This document shows, piece by piece, positions 44,701 to 53,676 of a stretch of DNA of 64,000 nt (the stretch's first letter is position 1; each line of letters begins with the position of its first letter). The translations under genes were made by a program, and so were the position numbers. The notes under the pieces were generated by a model that was given only the letters and a program-made list of their open reading frames with translations, was not told the origin of the DNA and did no database searches. The stretch comes from Leucobacter aridicollis (GTDB taxonomy: Bacteria; Actinomycetota; Actinomycetes; Actinomycetales; Microbacteriaceae). The stretch is taken from positions 248,001-312,000 of the forward strand of contig NZ_CP075339.1 of the NCBI RefSeq assembly GCF_024399335.1. Direction: 5' to 3'.

Positions 44701-45945
44701 ATGGGCGGACGCGAGTCGCACTGGTCTGAGCAGGCCGGGCACACAGTGCCTCGGCCTGAGATGCCCGGAAGCCTCACCGCCGACGTTGCGATCGTCGGGG
44801 CCGGACACTTCGGCCTGTGGACTGCGTACTATCTCAAGAAGGCGCAACCGAGGCTGCGGATCGTCGTGCTCGAGGAACGCCACGTGGGCCACGGCACCTC
44901 GGGAAGCGCCGTCGGCCGTATGACCGGAGAAGTGCCCGGCGGTAGGGAACCGTATGCGAGACGCCACGGCCGCGATGCGCTGAACCACTATCAGCGCATC
45001 ATGAACGACGCGGTCGCAAACGTGCTCGATGTCGCGGCGACGGAGCGGATCGACGCCGATATCGTCAGCGGCGGAGAGCTTATCGCCGCGTACACCGCCC
45101 TTCAGGATCGACGGCTCCGGGCAGCCACTGCGCTCGCGCAGAAGTACCCGCACACGAACGTCAGGTTGCTTGACGCAGCAGAGGTCAAAGAACGAATGAA
45201 CCTCGCCGGCGTTCGCTCGGCAATTTTGCACCCGCACGCCGCCCGGTTCCAGCCGGCCAAGTTCGCCCACGAACTCGCGCGCGTTGTCGAACGCATGGGA
45301 GTCGCGATCTACGAGCGAACCAGGGTGGAGGAGGCGCTTCCTTTCGTGCTGCAGACGAGCCACGGGGTCGTCGAGGCGGAGGTCGTCGTCGGCGGCAGCG
45401 ATCACCTCTCGGGCGACCGCGGTTGGCGAAGGCTGCAGCGGCCCGTGGCTGCGTCGCTCATCGCGACCGAGCCCCTTACGCTCGACATGTGGGACGACAT
45501 TGGCTGGGGCGGAAACGAGCTGCTCGCGAGTTTTGCATCCCCACGCACCTATGCGCAGCGAACAGCTGACGGCAGGATCGTCGTCGGCGGGCAGCGCACA
45601 CCCTGCCAGACAAGCGCGGCAGCGCACACCTCAGGCAAACTCGGGGGTGGCGCATTCTCTGCGCTGCGGGCCATGCTCCATCGGGTATTCCCAAGCACGC
45701 GAGACGCCGAGATCGCGCACACGTGGGCGGGCAATGCCCGAGTCGTGCACGCTGGGGCGGCCAAGATTGGGTTTGACCGACGGACAGGTGTCGCGTGGGC
45801 AGGGGCCGCGCGTGCCGGCGTCGCTACGGCGAACCTGTCTGCCCGAACAATCACTGACCTCGTGCTCGATCGGACGTCTGAACTCACTGAGCTTCCCACG
45901 GTTCGATCTGGCGGGCCACGCCCTGCCTACGCGAGAACGCGCTGA
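44701..45945 (+). CDS. FAD-dependent oxidoreductase (DAO family)
   Basis: A 414-residue flavoenzyme related to glycine/D-amino-acid oxidases and GlpD. The FAD fold opens with DVAIVGAGHFGLWTAYYL (GxGxxG about residues 33-38), followed by VVLEERHVGHGTSGSAVGRM. The frame is open back to GTG 44605, but ATG 44701 gives the normal family N-terminus (MGGRESHWSEQ); the preceding 96 bp are unusually AT-rich for coding DNA here. Substrate not evident. It converges on the nucleoside phosphorylase gene. Confidence 0.85.
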   Translation: MGGRESHWSEQAGHTVPRPEMPGSLTADVAIVGAGHFGLWTAYYLKKAQPRLRIVVLEERHVGHGTSGSAVGRMTGEVPGGREPYARRHGRDALNHYQRIMNDAVANVLDVAATERIDADIVSGGELIAAYTALQDRRLRAATALAQKYPHTNVRLLDAAEVKERMNLAGVRSAILHPHAARFQPAKFAHELARVVERMGVAIYERTRVEEALPFVLQTSHGVVEAEVVVGGSDHLSGDRGWRRLQRPVAASLIATEPLTLDMWDDIGWGGNELLASFASPRTYAQRTADGRIVVGGQRTPCQTSAAAHTSGKLGGGAFSALRAMLHRVFPSTRDAEIAHTWAGNARVVHAGAAKIGFDRRTGVAWAGAARAGVATANLSARTITDLVLDRTSELTELPTVRSGGPRPAYARTR

Positions 45946-45962
45946 GCGAAACCGGGAGGTGC

Positions 45963-46012
45963 GCGAAGGGGGCTAGTAGCCGGGTCTGTCACCGGCTACT
46001 AGCCCCCTTCGC
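45963..46012. terminator. Bidirectional terminator, 21-bp perfect stem
   Basis: Arms 45963-45983 and 45992-46012, 8-nt loop, between the convergent DAO and phosphorylase genes. Confidence 0.85.
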
Positions 46013-46027
46013 TGCGGGTGGTCGCTA

Positions 46028-46834
46028 TTAGAAGCGTGCGACGACCTCGGTGAGGAGGGCAGCGAGGCGTGGCTCGGCCTCCTTGCCAGCGGCGATAACC
46101 TCTTCGTGGCTGAGCGGGGTCTCCTGGATACCTGCCGCGAGGTTCGTGATGAGTGAGAACCCGAGGATCTCCATGCCGGCCTCGCGTGCGGCAATCGCCT
46201 CAAGGGCGGTCGACATACCGACGATATCGCCGCCGATGATGCCCGCATAGCGGACTTCTGCGGGGGTCTCGTAGTGCGGTCCACGGAACTGCACGTACAC
46301 GCCGTCGTCGAGGGTAGCGTCGACCTCGCGGGCGAGGTCGCGCAGCCGCGACGAGTAGAGGTCGGTGAGGTCAACGAAGGTCGCACCCTCGAGCGGCGAC
46401 GCTGCGGTGAGGTTGATGTGGTCCGAGATGAGCACGGGCTGGCCGGGGGAGTACGCCGGGTTCACTCCGCCGGCGCCGTTCGTGAGCACCATGATCTTCG
46501 CGCCCGTTGCTGCTGCGGTACGCACGCCGTGCACGACCGACCGCACCCCGTGATCCTCGTAGAAGTGGGTGCGTGCGCCGATGACGAGGGCGTGCTTGCC
46601 GTTCGCGAGGCGGATCGAGCGCAGCGTTCCCGAGTGCCCCGGAACAGCCGACGCGCGGAAGCCGGGAACCTTGTCTGCCTCAATGACGGCGACTGTCTCG
46701 CCGATAACGTCGGCAGCCTTGCCCCAGCCGCTGCCGAGCGTGAGGGCGATGTCGTGCTGCGCAACACCAGTGAGGTCGGCGATGACGGCGGCGGCCTCCG
46801 CAGCGAGGGCTTTCGGGTCTGTTGAAGTACTCAT
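46028..46834 (-). CDS. Purine-nucleoside phosphorylase
   Basis: A trimeric (class II) PNP of 268 residues that splits purine nucleosides with phosphate for salvage. GSGWG (phosphate loop), VPGHSG, NGAGGVNP, FRGPHYETPAEV (purine and ribose site) and GMSTALE are all present, and the length is typical. ATG 46834 is preceded by TAGTCT with 7-nt spacing, so the mRNA is probably leaderless, and that hexamer lies inside the terminator of the upstream decarboxylase gene. Confidence 0.96.
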   Translation of the reverse strand: MSTSTDPKALAAEAAAVIADLTGVAQHDIALTLGSGWGKAADVIGETVAVIEADKVPGFRASAVPGHSGTLRSIRLANGKHALVIGARTHFYEDHGVRSVVHGVRTAAATGAKIMVLTNGAGGVNPAYSPGQPVLISDHINLTAASPLEGATFVDLTDLYSSRLRDLAREVDATLDDGVYVQFRGPHYETPAEVRYAGIIGGDIVGMSTALEAIAAREAGMEILGFSLITNLAAGIQETPLSHEEVIAAGKEAEPRLAALLTEVVARF

Positions 46835-46841
46835 AGAGACA

Positions 46842-46887
46842 AGACTACGCCGGGTGCGGCTCCCTTGGAACGCACCCGGCGTAGTCT
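46842..46887 (-). terminator. Terminator of the decarboxylase gene overlapping the PNP promoter
   Basis: A perfect 17-bp stem (46842-46858 with 46871-46887), 12-nt loop, begins 12 nt after the decarboxylase stop. The outer end of the distal arm (46842-46847) is TAGTCT on the minus strand, the -10 of the PNP gene. Confidence 0.8.
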
Positions 46888-46899
46888 CTGCGCGAGTTA

Positions 46900-49605
46900 C
46901 TAATTCTTAATGATGCGGTAGCCACGGAGCGGGTCGTAGCCGTGAATCTCGCGGGTATCGAGCACCTTCATGAACGCGAGCACCTCGGGCGAAACAACCT
47001 GACCCGGCACGAGCACGGGGAAGCCAGGAGGGTAGGGAGTTACGAAGCCAGCCGAGATCGGCTTCTCGCCAGCATCAACGCGCGCACGGAGATCATCGCC
47101 GAGCACATACTCGATGTTCCCGCGGCGCTGACCGCGGAAGAACGCGGCCCGCAGATCTCCATCGGGAAGAATCTCATCGGTCGCGTACGGCGGGGCGAAC
47201 GAGCTGAAGTCGGGCAGCGGCGGCATCGGGACCTCGGCGGGGAGCGACTGCTCGGGGTCACGTTGCGCCTGCTCCTCCTCGAACCGCTCAGCGAGTTTCA
47301 CGAGCACCTCGATGAGGTAGGCGACCGAGCTTCGCGAGGTGCCGATGTTCGTCATGAAGAGCACAGTGTTGCGGCTCGTCTTGTTGACCTGGATGCCGTA
47401 GCGATCCATGAGATGTTCGTGCTTGAACGTGTCGCCGTCGACGCCTGTCCGCGAGATTTCAATCGTGATGCGAGACGGGTCGACAACGAACTCGTCTGTC
47501 GCCCAGGCCTCCCACATGCTCGACAGGCCATCGCGCAGCGGCATCGCCCTGCCAGTCTCCCGGTACTGCTCGGGAATGAGATCGTGGGCGGTGAGCACGC
47601 GGAACGTGCGCCGCAGCAGCGTGTGCCTGGCGATCGCCTGGGACAGGCTCGTCGCAAGGTCAAGCTGCCGCTGCACGAGCTCGAAACCCTCGAGCTCGAC
47701 CTGGCGGCGGCCGATGTCCAGCGAAGACAGGATCTGGTAGTTCGGCGATGTCGACGTGTGCGTCATGTATGCCTCGTGGAATGGATCCTGCGCGTCGCGC
47801 ACCCAATCCTGATCCCACACGTGAATCATCGACCCCTGACGCAGCGCCGTGAGCGTCTTGTGCGTCGACTGGGTCGCGTAGACGCGCACGCGCGCATCAG
47901 GCGACGGGATCAGTCGCTCGCTGAGCCAGACCTCGTCGGCTGCTGGCGTCCCGTCCTCAGCGAACAGGATCGACTGCTGCTCGCGATACGCGCGCTCGTG
48001 CGCGGCCGACTTGAGCTGCTGCTCGAGCAGCTTGGCCGACGCCATCGCCGTGCGGCGACGGGTGACGGGGTGGAACGCGCCGAACGCGAACCATGCCTCA
48101 TCCCACAGGAAGACAAGGTCAGGTTTGATCGCAAGGCACTCGCTCATGACGCGGAAGGGATCGTAAACGATACCGTCGAACGTCGTGTTCGTGAGCGTCA
48201 CCATGCGCACCTCGTCGAGGCGTCCAGCGGCGCGGTAGTCGAGCAGCAGTTGCTTGATGCGGTCGATCGGCACCGCACCGTAAAACGCAAAGTCGTTGAG
48301 CGGGTACGCGTCGAGGTACGCCGGGCGGCCGCCAGTCAGCATCATTGAGTGGTGGTGCGACTTGTGGCAGTTGCGGTCGACGAGCACGACGTCGTTCGGG
48401 GCGACGAGGGCCTGGTGCACAACCTTGTTGGCAGTGGAGGTGCCGTTTGTGACAAAGAATGTGTGCTTCGCCCCGTATGCGCGTGCGGCGAGCTCCTGCG
48501 CCTTCTTCAGCGTGCGTACGGGGGCGAGCAGCGAATCGAGGCCACCTGACGTCGCGCTCGTCTCTGCGAGCAGCAGGTTCAGGCCGTAGAAGTCGGCGAG
48601 GTCCCGGATCCACTTTGACGACATCACCGACCCGCCGCGGGCGACAGGGAGCGCGTGGAAGACGCCGACAGGGCGGCGCGCGTGATCCTGGATCGCGGAG
48701 AAGAACGGGGTGTCGTAGAGGTGCGAGACGCGACGCAGAAGCGAGAGGTGCAGCTCAAGGTGATCCTCACGGCGGAACACGCGGCGGAAGCGCTTCGTCA
48801 TCGCACCCGCGAGCTCCTCGATGTGTGCGCCAGCCATGAGATAGAGGTCGAGCTCTGGCCTGAGTGCCGCGAGGGTGTCGGCGAGGCCGAGCACGCGCTG
48901 CACCGAGGCGAGCTGGTTGCGGGCGCTCGTCTGAGGCGACGTCGTTTCGGTGTGTGCGAGCTCGATCGTCTCGCGCAGGTCTCGACTGAGTGTCTGCTTC
49001 GTGCGCTCGCTGAAGCCCGGCCGGACGACACACGCGAGGATGTTCGGGTTTGTGAGCACGGCGGCGACGGCATCGTCCGCTGAGGGGACGATGACGTATT
49101 CGTAAACGAAAGCGTCGGCCGCGCTTCGCATCCTGAGGCTTTCGGCTCGCATGCTGTCGCGGTCGGCCGGAGTCGTCTCATCGACGACAAGGACCTCGAA
49201 GCGTGGCCGAGGGTCGCCGTCGATGGAGAACTCCTCATCGGCCTCGGGGTCAGAGTCGCCTGCCGCTTCCTCGGAAGTGCCAACAGCGCGAAGCCTGTTC
49301 ACGACCTTGCCGATGCGGTCGAGCGCGGCCTGATACTCGCCCGCGGCGAGCATGTCGCCGATTGCGGTGACATAGCGCTGGCCGAACCCAGCCCAGTACA
49401 TCTCGACGGTTTCGAGGGCGCGCAGCGAACGGTGAATCTCGCTATCTGCAGCCAGTGCCTCGGTCGCCTCCGAGCGATCCCCAAGGGCGAGACGTTTCAC
49501 GGCGAACCGCAGGTACTCCCATGCGTCGCTGCGCATCCGCCACGTGCTCGAGGGCATGCCCGGATCGCGTTCAAGTACCGGTTCTGCCTTGGACTCTGAC
49601 ACCAA
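46900..49605 (-). CDS. Orn/Lys/Arg decarboxylase (PLP fold I)
   Basis: A large amino-acid decarboxylase of 901 residues. An N-terminal region of about 330 residues (wing-like plus extra helices) precedes the PLP domain: FFVTNGTSTANKVVHQAL, DRNCHKSHHHSMML, FLWDEAWFAFG and the Schiff-base lysine in ATQSTHKTLTALRQGS (about K584). The C-terminal domain ends in REIHGYDPLRGYRIIKN. The family makes cadaverine, putrescine or agmatine and consumes protons; which substrate is used cannot be told. It is monocistronic, with its own terminator. Confidence 0.92.
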   Translation of the reverse strand: MVSESKAEPVLERDPGMPSSTWRMRSDAWEYLRFAVKRLALGDRSEATEALAADSEIHRSLRALETVEMYWAGFGQRYVTAIGDMLAAGEYQAALDRIGKVVNRLRAVGTSEEAAGDSDPEADEEFSIDGDPRPRFEVLVVDETTPADRDSMRAESLRMRSAADAFVYEYVIVPSADDAVAAVLTNPNILACVVRPGFSERTKQTLSRDLRETIELAHTETTSPQTSARNQLASVQRVLGLADTLAALRPELDLYLMAGAHIEELAGAMTKRFRRVFRREDHLELHLSLLRRVSHLYDTPFFSAIQDHARRPVGVFHALPVARGGSVMSSKWIRDLADFYGLNLLLAETSATSGGLDSLLAPVRTLKKAQELAARAYGAKHTFFVTNGTSTANKVVHQALVAPNDVVLVDRNCHKSHHHSMMLTGGRPAYLDAYPLNDFAFYGAVPIDRIKQLLLDYRAAGRLDEVRMVTLTNTTFDGIVYDPFRVMSECLAIKPDLVFLWDEAWFAFGAFHPVTRRRTAMASAKLLEQQLKSAAHERAYREQQSILFAEDGTPAADEVWLSERLIPSPDARVRVYATQSTHKTLTALRQGSMIHVWDQDWVRDAQDPFHEAYMTHTSTSPNYQILSSLDIGRRQVELEGFELVQRQLDLATSLSQAIARHTLLRRTFRVLTAHDLIPEQYRETGRAMPLRDGLSSMWEAWATDEFVVDPSRITIEISRTGVDGDTFKHEHLMDRYGIQVNKTSRNTVLFMTNIGTSRSSVAYLIEVLVKLAERFEEEQAQRDPEQSLPAEVPMPPLPDFSSFAPPYATDEILPDGDLRAAFFRGQRRGNIEYVLGDDLRARVDAGEKPISAGFVTPYPPGFPVLVPGQVVSPEVLAFMKVLDTREIHGYDPLRGYRIIKN

Positions 49606-49708
49606 TTGCCTCCAACGTCGCTGTCGCGTATCAGGCCTGCGCGGGCGAAAGAGGTGCGCAGGGCCCTAAGTCCCCGATCATACGGTGCCGAGCATGCCTC
49701 AGCACGCC

Positions 49709-49714
49709 TAGACT
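49709..49714 (+). promoter_or_regulatory. -10 element of lpdA-like gene (leaderless)
   Basis: TAGACT, then 6 nt, then the ATG at 49721. Confidence 0.55.
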
Positions 49715-49720
49715 TGAGGC

Positions 49721-51151
49721 ATGGCGAAAGAACGTAAGCACAGGATCGTTGTTCTGGGCGGCGGCCCCGGCGGATACGAAGCCGCGCTCGCTGGCGCGCA
49801 GCTCGGTGCTGAAGTCACACTCGTGGAACGCGCAGGGGTCGGCGGTTCGGCCGTGCTCACTGATGTTGTGCCGTCAAAGAGTCTCATCGCGACCGCAGGA
49901 GCCGTGCAGTCGGTGCGCGACGCCGGCAAGCTCGGCGTGCAGACCTTCCTCCCCGGTGGAGATGGCAAGCCGGTTCGACCCGAAATCGCGGTGAACCTTG
50001 CCGCCGTCAACAAGCGACTCCTCGCGATGGCGGGCGCACAGTCGACAGATATGCGCCTGAGCCTTGAGGAGAGCGGCGTGCGCCTCGTTCAGGGCTCCGG
50101 CAGGCTCGACGGCCCGAACGCGGTGCTTGTCTCAACCTCACAGGAGGGCGGCACCGACTTCGACCGCATCGAGGCCGACACAATCGTAGTCTCTGTCGGC
50201 GCGAGCCCCCGCGAACTCGACTCTGCGAAGCCAGATGGCGAACGCATCCTTACCTGGCAGCAGGTCTACAACCTGCAGGACGTCCCAGAGCACCTCATCG
50301 TCGTCGGGTCGGGTGTCACAGGCGCCGAGTTCGCAAACGCGTACGCGACGCTCGGAGCCGAGGTGACGCTCGTATCGAGCCGTGAGCAGGTGCTCCCCGG
50401 AGAGGACCCCGACGCTGCTGCGGTCATCGAACACGAGTTCAAGCGCATCGGCATGAACGTTATGTCGAAGTCGCGCGCCGACGCTGTCGAGCGGACCGAA
50501 GACGGCGTCAGGGTGACGCTCTCAGATGGCAGCGTCCTTGAAGGATCACACTGCCTGATGGCGGTCGGCTCGATCCCCAACACCGAGGGCCTCGGGCTTG
50601 AGGAGGCCGGCGTCGAGCTGAGCGAGAGCGGCCATATCAAGGTCAACAAGGTCGCGCGCACCTCGATCCCATCGGTCTACGCCGCGGGCGACTGCACCGA
50701 CTTCTTCCCGCTCGCCTCTGTCGCCTCAATGCAGGGCCGCACAGCGATCATGCATGCTCTCGGCGACTTCGTGCGCCCGATCGACCTGCGAAACGTCGCC
50801 TCGAACGTCTTCACGTACCCAGAGATCGCGACTGTTGGCTGGAATGTTCGCTCGCTTGCTGACGCGACCAACATGGCCACGGCGATCACGCATACGATCC
50901 CGTTGAACGCGAACCCGCGCGCGAAGATGATCGGGTTCACAGACGGGTTCGTGAAGCTGTTCGCTTGGAAGGCTTCGGGAACCGTGATCGGCGGCGTGAT
51001 CGTCGCTCATCGCGCGAGCGAGCTCATCTTCCCGCTCGCGCTCGCCGTCGAGCACCGCCTGACCGTCGACCAGGTCGCGTCTGCATTCACCGTCTACCCA
51101 TCGCTCACCGGCGCGATCACTGACGCCGCCCGCGCGATGCACGTGCACTAA
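49721..51151 (+). CDS. NAD(P)H-quinone dehydrogenase (LpdA-like flavoprotein)
   Basis: A 476-residue member of the flavoprotein disulfide reductase family. FAD motif VVLGGGPGGYEAALAGAQLG and the NAD motif IVVGSGVTGAEFANAY are complete, as is VYAAGDCTD. At the redox-disulfide site it reads GVGGSAVLTDVVPSKSL without either Cys, so it cannot act as a lipoamide dehydrogenase. This matches mycobacterial LpdA (Rv3303c), which passes electrons to quinones. It is followed by a cupredoxin lipoprotein gene sharing one base. Confidence 0.92.
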   Translation: MAKERKHRIVVLGGGPGGYEAALAGAQLGAEVTLVERAGVGGSAVLTDVVPSKSLIATAGAVQSVRDAGKLGVQTFLPGGDGKPVRPEIAVNLAAVNKRLLAMAGAQSTDMRLSLEESGVRLVQGSGRLDGPNAVLVSTSQEGGTDFDRIEADTIVVSVGASPRELDSAKPDGERILTWQQVYNLQDVPEHLIVVGSGVTGAEFANAYATLGAEVTLVSSREQVLPGEDPDAAAVIEHEFKRIGMNVMSKSRADAVERTEDGVRVTLSDGSVLEGSHCLMAVGSIPNTEGLGLEEAGVELSESGHIKVNKVARTSIPSVYAAGDCTDFFPLASVASMQGRTAIMHALGDFVRPIDLRNVASNVFTYPEIATVGWNVRSLADATNMATAITHTIPLNANPRAKMIGFTDGFVKLFAWKASGTVIGGVIVAHRASELIFPLALAVEHRLTVDQVASAFTVYPSLTGAITDAARAMHVH

Positions 51152-51555
51152 TGGTTAGCACAACACAGACTGTCGCCTCGCGGCGCGCGAGTGCACATTT
51201 CGTGGCGCGCGTTGCCATCATGCTCGGAATACTCGTACTCGCTGTGATGCTCGCCGCATGTGCCCCCGCCAAGCCGCCACTCGTGCCGTCTGATGACGAC
51301 GCGAAGGTGACAGTGACGGTTCGCGTTGTCGACAACAAGTTTGAGCCCAAGGAGTTCACAATCTCGCAGGGTGAGGCTGTGCGCTGGGTGTTCGAGGGGC
51401 CGTCGAACGAGCACGATGTCGTTGCGAAGGACGGCAGCTTTGTGAGCGAGCTCATGCGTGAGGGCAGCTACACCCACGTGTTCAACGACATTGGTGGCTT
51501 TGACTACCTGTGCTCGATCCATCCCGAGATGACTGGACTGATCACCGTTAAGTAG
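51151..51555 (+). CDS. Cupredoxin-domain lipoprotein
   Basis: A 134-residue blue-copper-like protein. An N-terminal hydrophobic segment ends in lipobox MLAAC (C37). The copper ligands are seen as NEHDV (His) and YLCSIHPEM (Cys, His, Met), the type-1 set of plastocyanin-like domains. It should carry electrons on the outer face of the membrane. Its ATG shares the last base of the LpdA-like gene stop (TAATG), so the two are co-translated. Confidence 0.93.
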   Translation: MVSTTQTVASRRASAHFVARVAIMLGILVLAVMLAACAPAKPPLVPSDDDAKVTVTVRVVDNKFEPKEFTISQGEAVRWVFEGPSNEHDVVAKDGSFVSELMREGSYTHVFNDIGGFDYLCSIHPEMTGLITVK

Positions 51556-51648
51556 TGGCTCTCGGCTGCCGCGTCTGTACGACGGCATGTGGCTGATGCC
51601 GTGGTGGCGGGTTGGGCGGCTGTGACACACGTCGTCCGCCGTACGTAT

Positions 51649-51706
51649 GGGATCTGCAGTAGCAATGCCCGTTCCGGCCGGAACGGGCATTAGTGTTGCC
51701 GATTAC
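51649..51706. repeat. Palindromic intergenic element, copy 4
   Basis: A 58-bp copy whose inner 28 bp (51664-51691) form a perfect palindrome with 14-base arms; 8 of the 15 outer pairs also match. It starts 94 bp after the cupredoxin stop. Confidence 0.85.
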
Positions 51707-51775
51707 ATTCCCAGCGCCGGCGGCAGAGCGCCGCGGCCCAGTGTCGGCCGTACGCCTGTTGTCAGCCGTACCCCT

Positions 51776-51833
51776 GTGATCCCCAGTAGTAATGCCAGTT
51801 CCGGCCGGAACGGGCATTACTGCTGCAGATCAC
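51776..51833. repeat. Palindromic intergenic element, copy 5
   Basis: The best-preserved copy: two 29-base arms pair with about 4 mismatches. GTGATC/GATCAC close the outer end. It lies 127 bp after copy 4, and both have the flank GCCGTAC before them, so one 127-bp unit was probably duplicated. Confidence 0.9.
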
Positions 51834-51843
51834 ATATCTTGTG

Positions 51844-51892
51844 CTGGTGGCTGGTGGCTGGTGGCTGGTGGCTGGTGGCTGGTGGCTGGTGG
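51844..51892. repeat. 7-bp microsatellite, 7 units
   Basis: CTGGTGG repeated seven times without error, ending 5 bp before the stop of the LLM oxidoreductase gene. Such arrays can change length by slippage. Confidence 0.9.
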
Positions 51893-51897
51893 CCTGT

Positions 51898-52884
51898 CTA
51901 GCCCAGGTCCGGGGCTCCGAGCCTGAGGGATTCGAGCTGTTCCTCGCGGGTGGGGGCCGGGTGGACGGTGACGAGTTCGTCGGCGTCGGCGAGCTTCGCG
52001 AAGTCGGCGAGTTGCTCGCGCACCCGTTCTGGTCCACCCACTGCCGTGTAGCGCATCATCGAACGAATCTCGGTTGCTGCCGGGGTGTCTCTGATGGCCT
52101 CGGCCTGCTCGATGGTGAGAGGCACGTCGCGGCCGCGTGAGAGGAAGGCTCGGATGCGCTCAAGCTCGGCTCGCGCGAACAGCTGCCGCGCGGCCTCGTC
52201 GTTTTCGGCAGCGATCACGTTCACCCCGGCGCTCACGTACGGCTCGGGGTGCTGCGCGCTCGGCTGATAGTTCGTCCGGTAGTGCTGCACTGCCGCGTTC
52301 AACGCTTGTGGTGCGAAGTGGGATGCGAACGAGTAGGGCAACCCCAGCTGCGCGGCGAGGTTCGCGCCGAAGAGGCTCGAACCGAGAATGGTGATCGGAA
52401 CGTTCGTGCCGCGCCCCGGGTACGCGTTGACACCCGTGATGGGCAGATCGCTTCCGAGGTACGCCTGGAGCTCGAGCACGTCGTGGGGGAACGCGTCTGC
52501 GGCCTGCACTGTTCGACGGAGTGCCTGGAAGGTCGCGCCGTCGGTTCCGGGAGCGCGCCCCAGGCCGAGGTGGATTCTGCCCGGATGCAGTTCGGCAAGT
52601 GTGCCGAACTGCTCGGCGACGACGAGCGGGGAGTGGTTTGGGAGCATGACGCCGCCCGAGCCGAGGCCAATGCGCTCGGTCTGCGACGCGATGTGCGCGA
52701 TGAGTACCGCTGGCGAGCTCGACGCGATTGTCGGCATGTTGTGGTGCTCGGCGTACCAGATTCGCTCGTAGCCGCCTGCTTCTGCGGTCTGCGCGAGGCG
52801 TACCGAGTGCGCGAGTGCGGAGGCGACTGTGCCCTCCCGCTCAACGGTTGCGAGATCAAGGAACGAGAGCTTCGGGGCTGCCAT
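51898..52884 (-). CDS. LLM class flavin-dependent oxidoreductase
   Basis: A bacterial-luciferase-like monooxygenase of 328 residues, type 1 of the alkanal-monooxygenase-like group. [14 protein letters not shown] at the N-terminus, [14 protein letters not shown] and [13 protein letters not shown] are typical. It would use reduced FMN supplied by a partner reductase; the substrate is unknown. ATG 52884 fits the family start; the longer open frame to 53358 is antisense to the next gene. The 7-bp array touches its 3' end. Confidence 0.9.
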   Translation of the reverse strand: MAAPKLSFLDLATVEREGTVASALAHSVRLAQTAEAGGYERIWYAEHHNMPTIASSSPAVLIAHIASQTERIGLGSGGVMLPNHSPLVVAEQFGTLAELHPGRIHLGLGRAPGTDGATFQALRRTVQAADAFPHDVLELQAYLGSDLPITGVNAYPGRGTNVPITILGSSLFGANLAAQLGLPYSFASHFAPQALNAAVQHYRTNYQPSAQHPEPYVSAGVNVIAAENDEAARQLFARAELERIRAFLSRGRDVPLTIEQAEAIRDTPAATEIRSMMRYTAVGGPERVREQLADFAKLADADELVTVHPAPTREEQLESLRLGAPDLG

Positions 52885-52997
52885 ACTTTCTGCAACGGGG
52901 AAGGCGTGTGCGCTATTCCTCGCCGGGTGGTTTGCGCGTCGGGGAACTCCAGATGCATGCCGCACACACAGACGGCGTCCGGACTCGGCACAGCATC

Positions 52998-53003
52998 TAG
53001 ACT
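52998..53003 (+). promoter_or_regulatory. -10 element of the membrane-protein operon (leaderless)
   Basis: TAGACT followed by 7 nt and the GTG at 53011. Confidence 0.5.
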
Positions 53004-53010
53004 GAATCCC

Positions 53011-53676
53011 GTGTCCGACCCAGCCCACGCAACACAGGCAGCCGCTGCCGGCCCGCTGTCGCGGCTCGTTGCCTGGGTGAAGCGCATCCCAACCGGCTGG
53101 TTTGCAAGTATTCTCACCGGCCTCTTTCTTGCCGTCACGGCCGCGTTTGGCGGTCTCGCGCCCGTAGCTGAAGCCGCCGTGGCGCCGCTCGAAGTGGGCG
53201 AAGCCCAAGACGGCGCGCAGCTCTCTGTCGCCGTTGAGCGTGCGGTACTGTTCGATTCGTTTCCAGAGGCCGGAGCCTACGCCGAGGAAGGCGAACGGGT
53301 GCTCGCGCTGCTCGTGACCGTTGAGAACCGGTGGAGCAAGCCGCTCCTCAGCTCGCACGGTGCTGTCGAGCAGGCGCTTCGGCTCGACGGTGTGACTGCA
53401 GACGTCGATGACGCCGAGCCTTCGGCGATCGCGCGGCTCGACGATGCAACATTTGGGCCATGGCTTCAGCCGGGAGTTCCTGCGGACCTCGTCGTCTCAT
53501 GGGTGGTGCCGGAGACGAGCATTCAGGTGGGCGACCCAGTGAGCGTCGTGGTCCGCGAGGCAACCCTTGAAATCGGTCAGGGTCTGACAAGCGACGAGCG
53601 CTGGGTTAGCCCTCAGGCAACCGCCTCAGTCGACCTCGTCGTCGCAGCTGGCGGCGACCGCGGGGGCGCCGAGTGA
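53011..53676 (+). CDS. Uncharacterised membrane-anchored protein
   Basis: A 221-residue protein, not recognised. One hydrophobic segment (about 29-50) after a short cytosolic tail anchors an external domain with beta-rich sequence ([37 protein letters not shown]), DUF4352-like in character. GTG 53011 is chosen because of the adjacent -10. It overlaps the next gene by 4 nt and is the first of three coupled genes. Confidence 0.75.
   Translation: MSDPAHATQAAAAGPLSRLVAWVKRIPTGWFASILTGLFLAVTAAFGGLAPVAEAAVAPLEVGEAQDGAQLSVAVERAVLFDSFPEAGAYAEEGERVLALLVTVENRWSKPLLSSHGAVEQALRLDGVTADVDDAEPSAIARLDDATFGPWLQPGVPADLVVSWVVPETSIQVGDPVSVVVREATLEIGQGLTSDERWVSPQATASVDLVVAAGGDRGGAE

Noticed and set aside
52249..53010. 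Long N-terminal extension of the membrane-protein gene at 53011
   Set aside because: The extension is antisense to the LLM oxidoreductase; GTG 53011 has a promoter hexamer and a proper membrane-anchor start.
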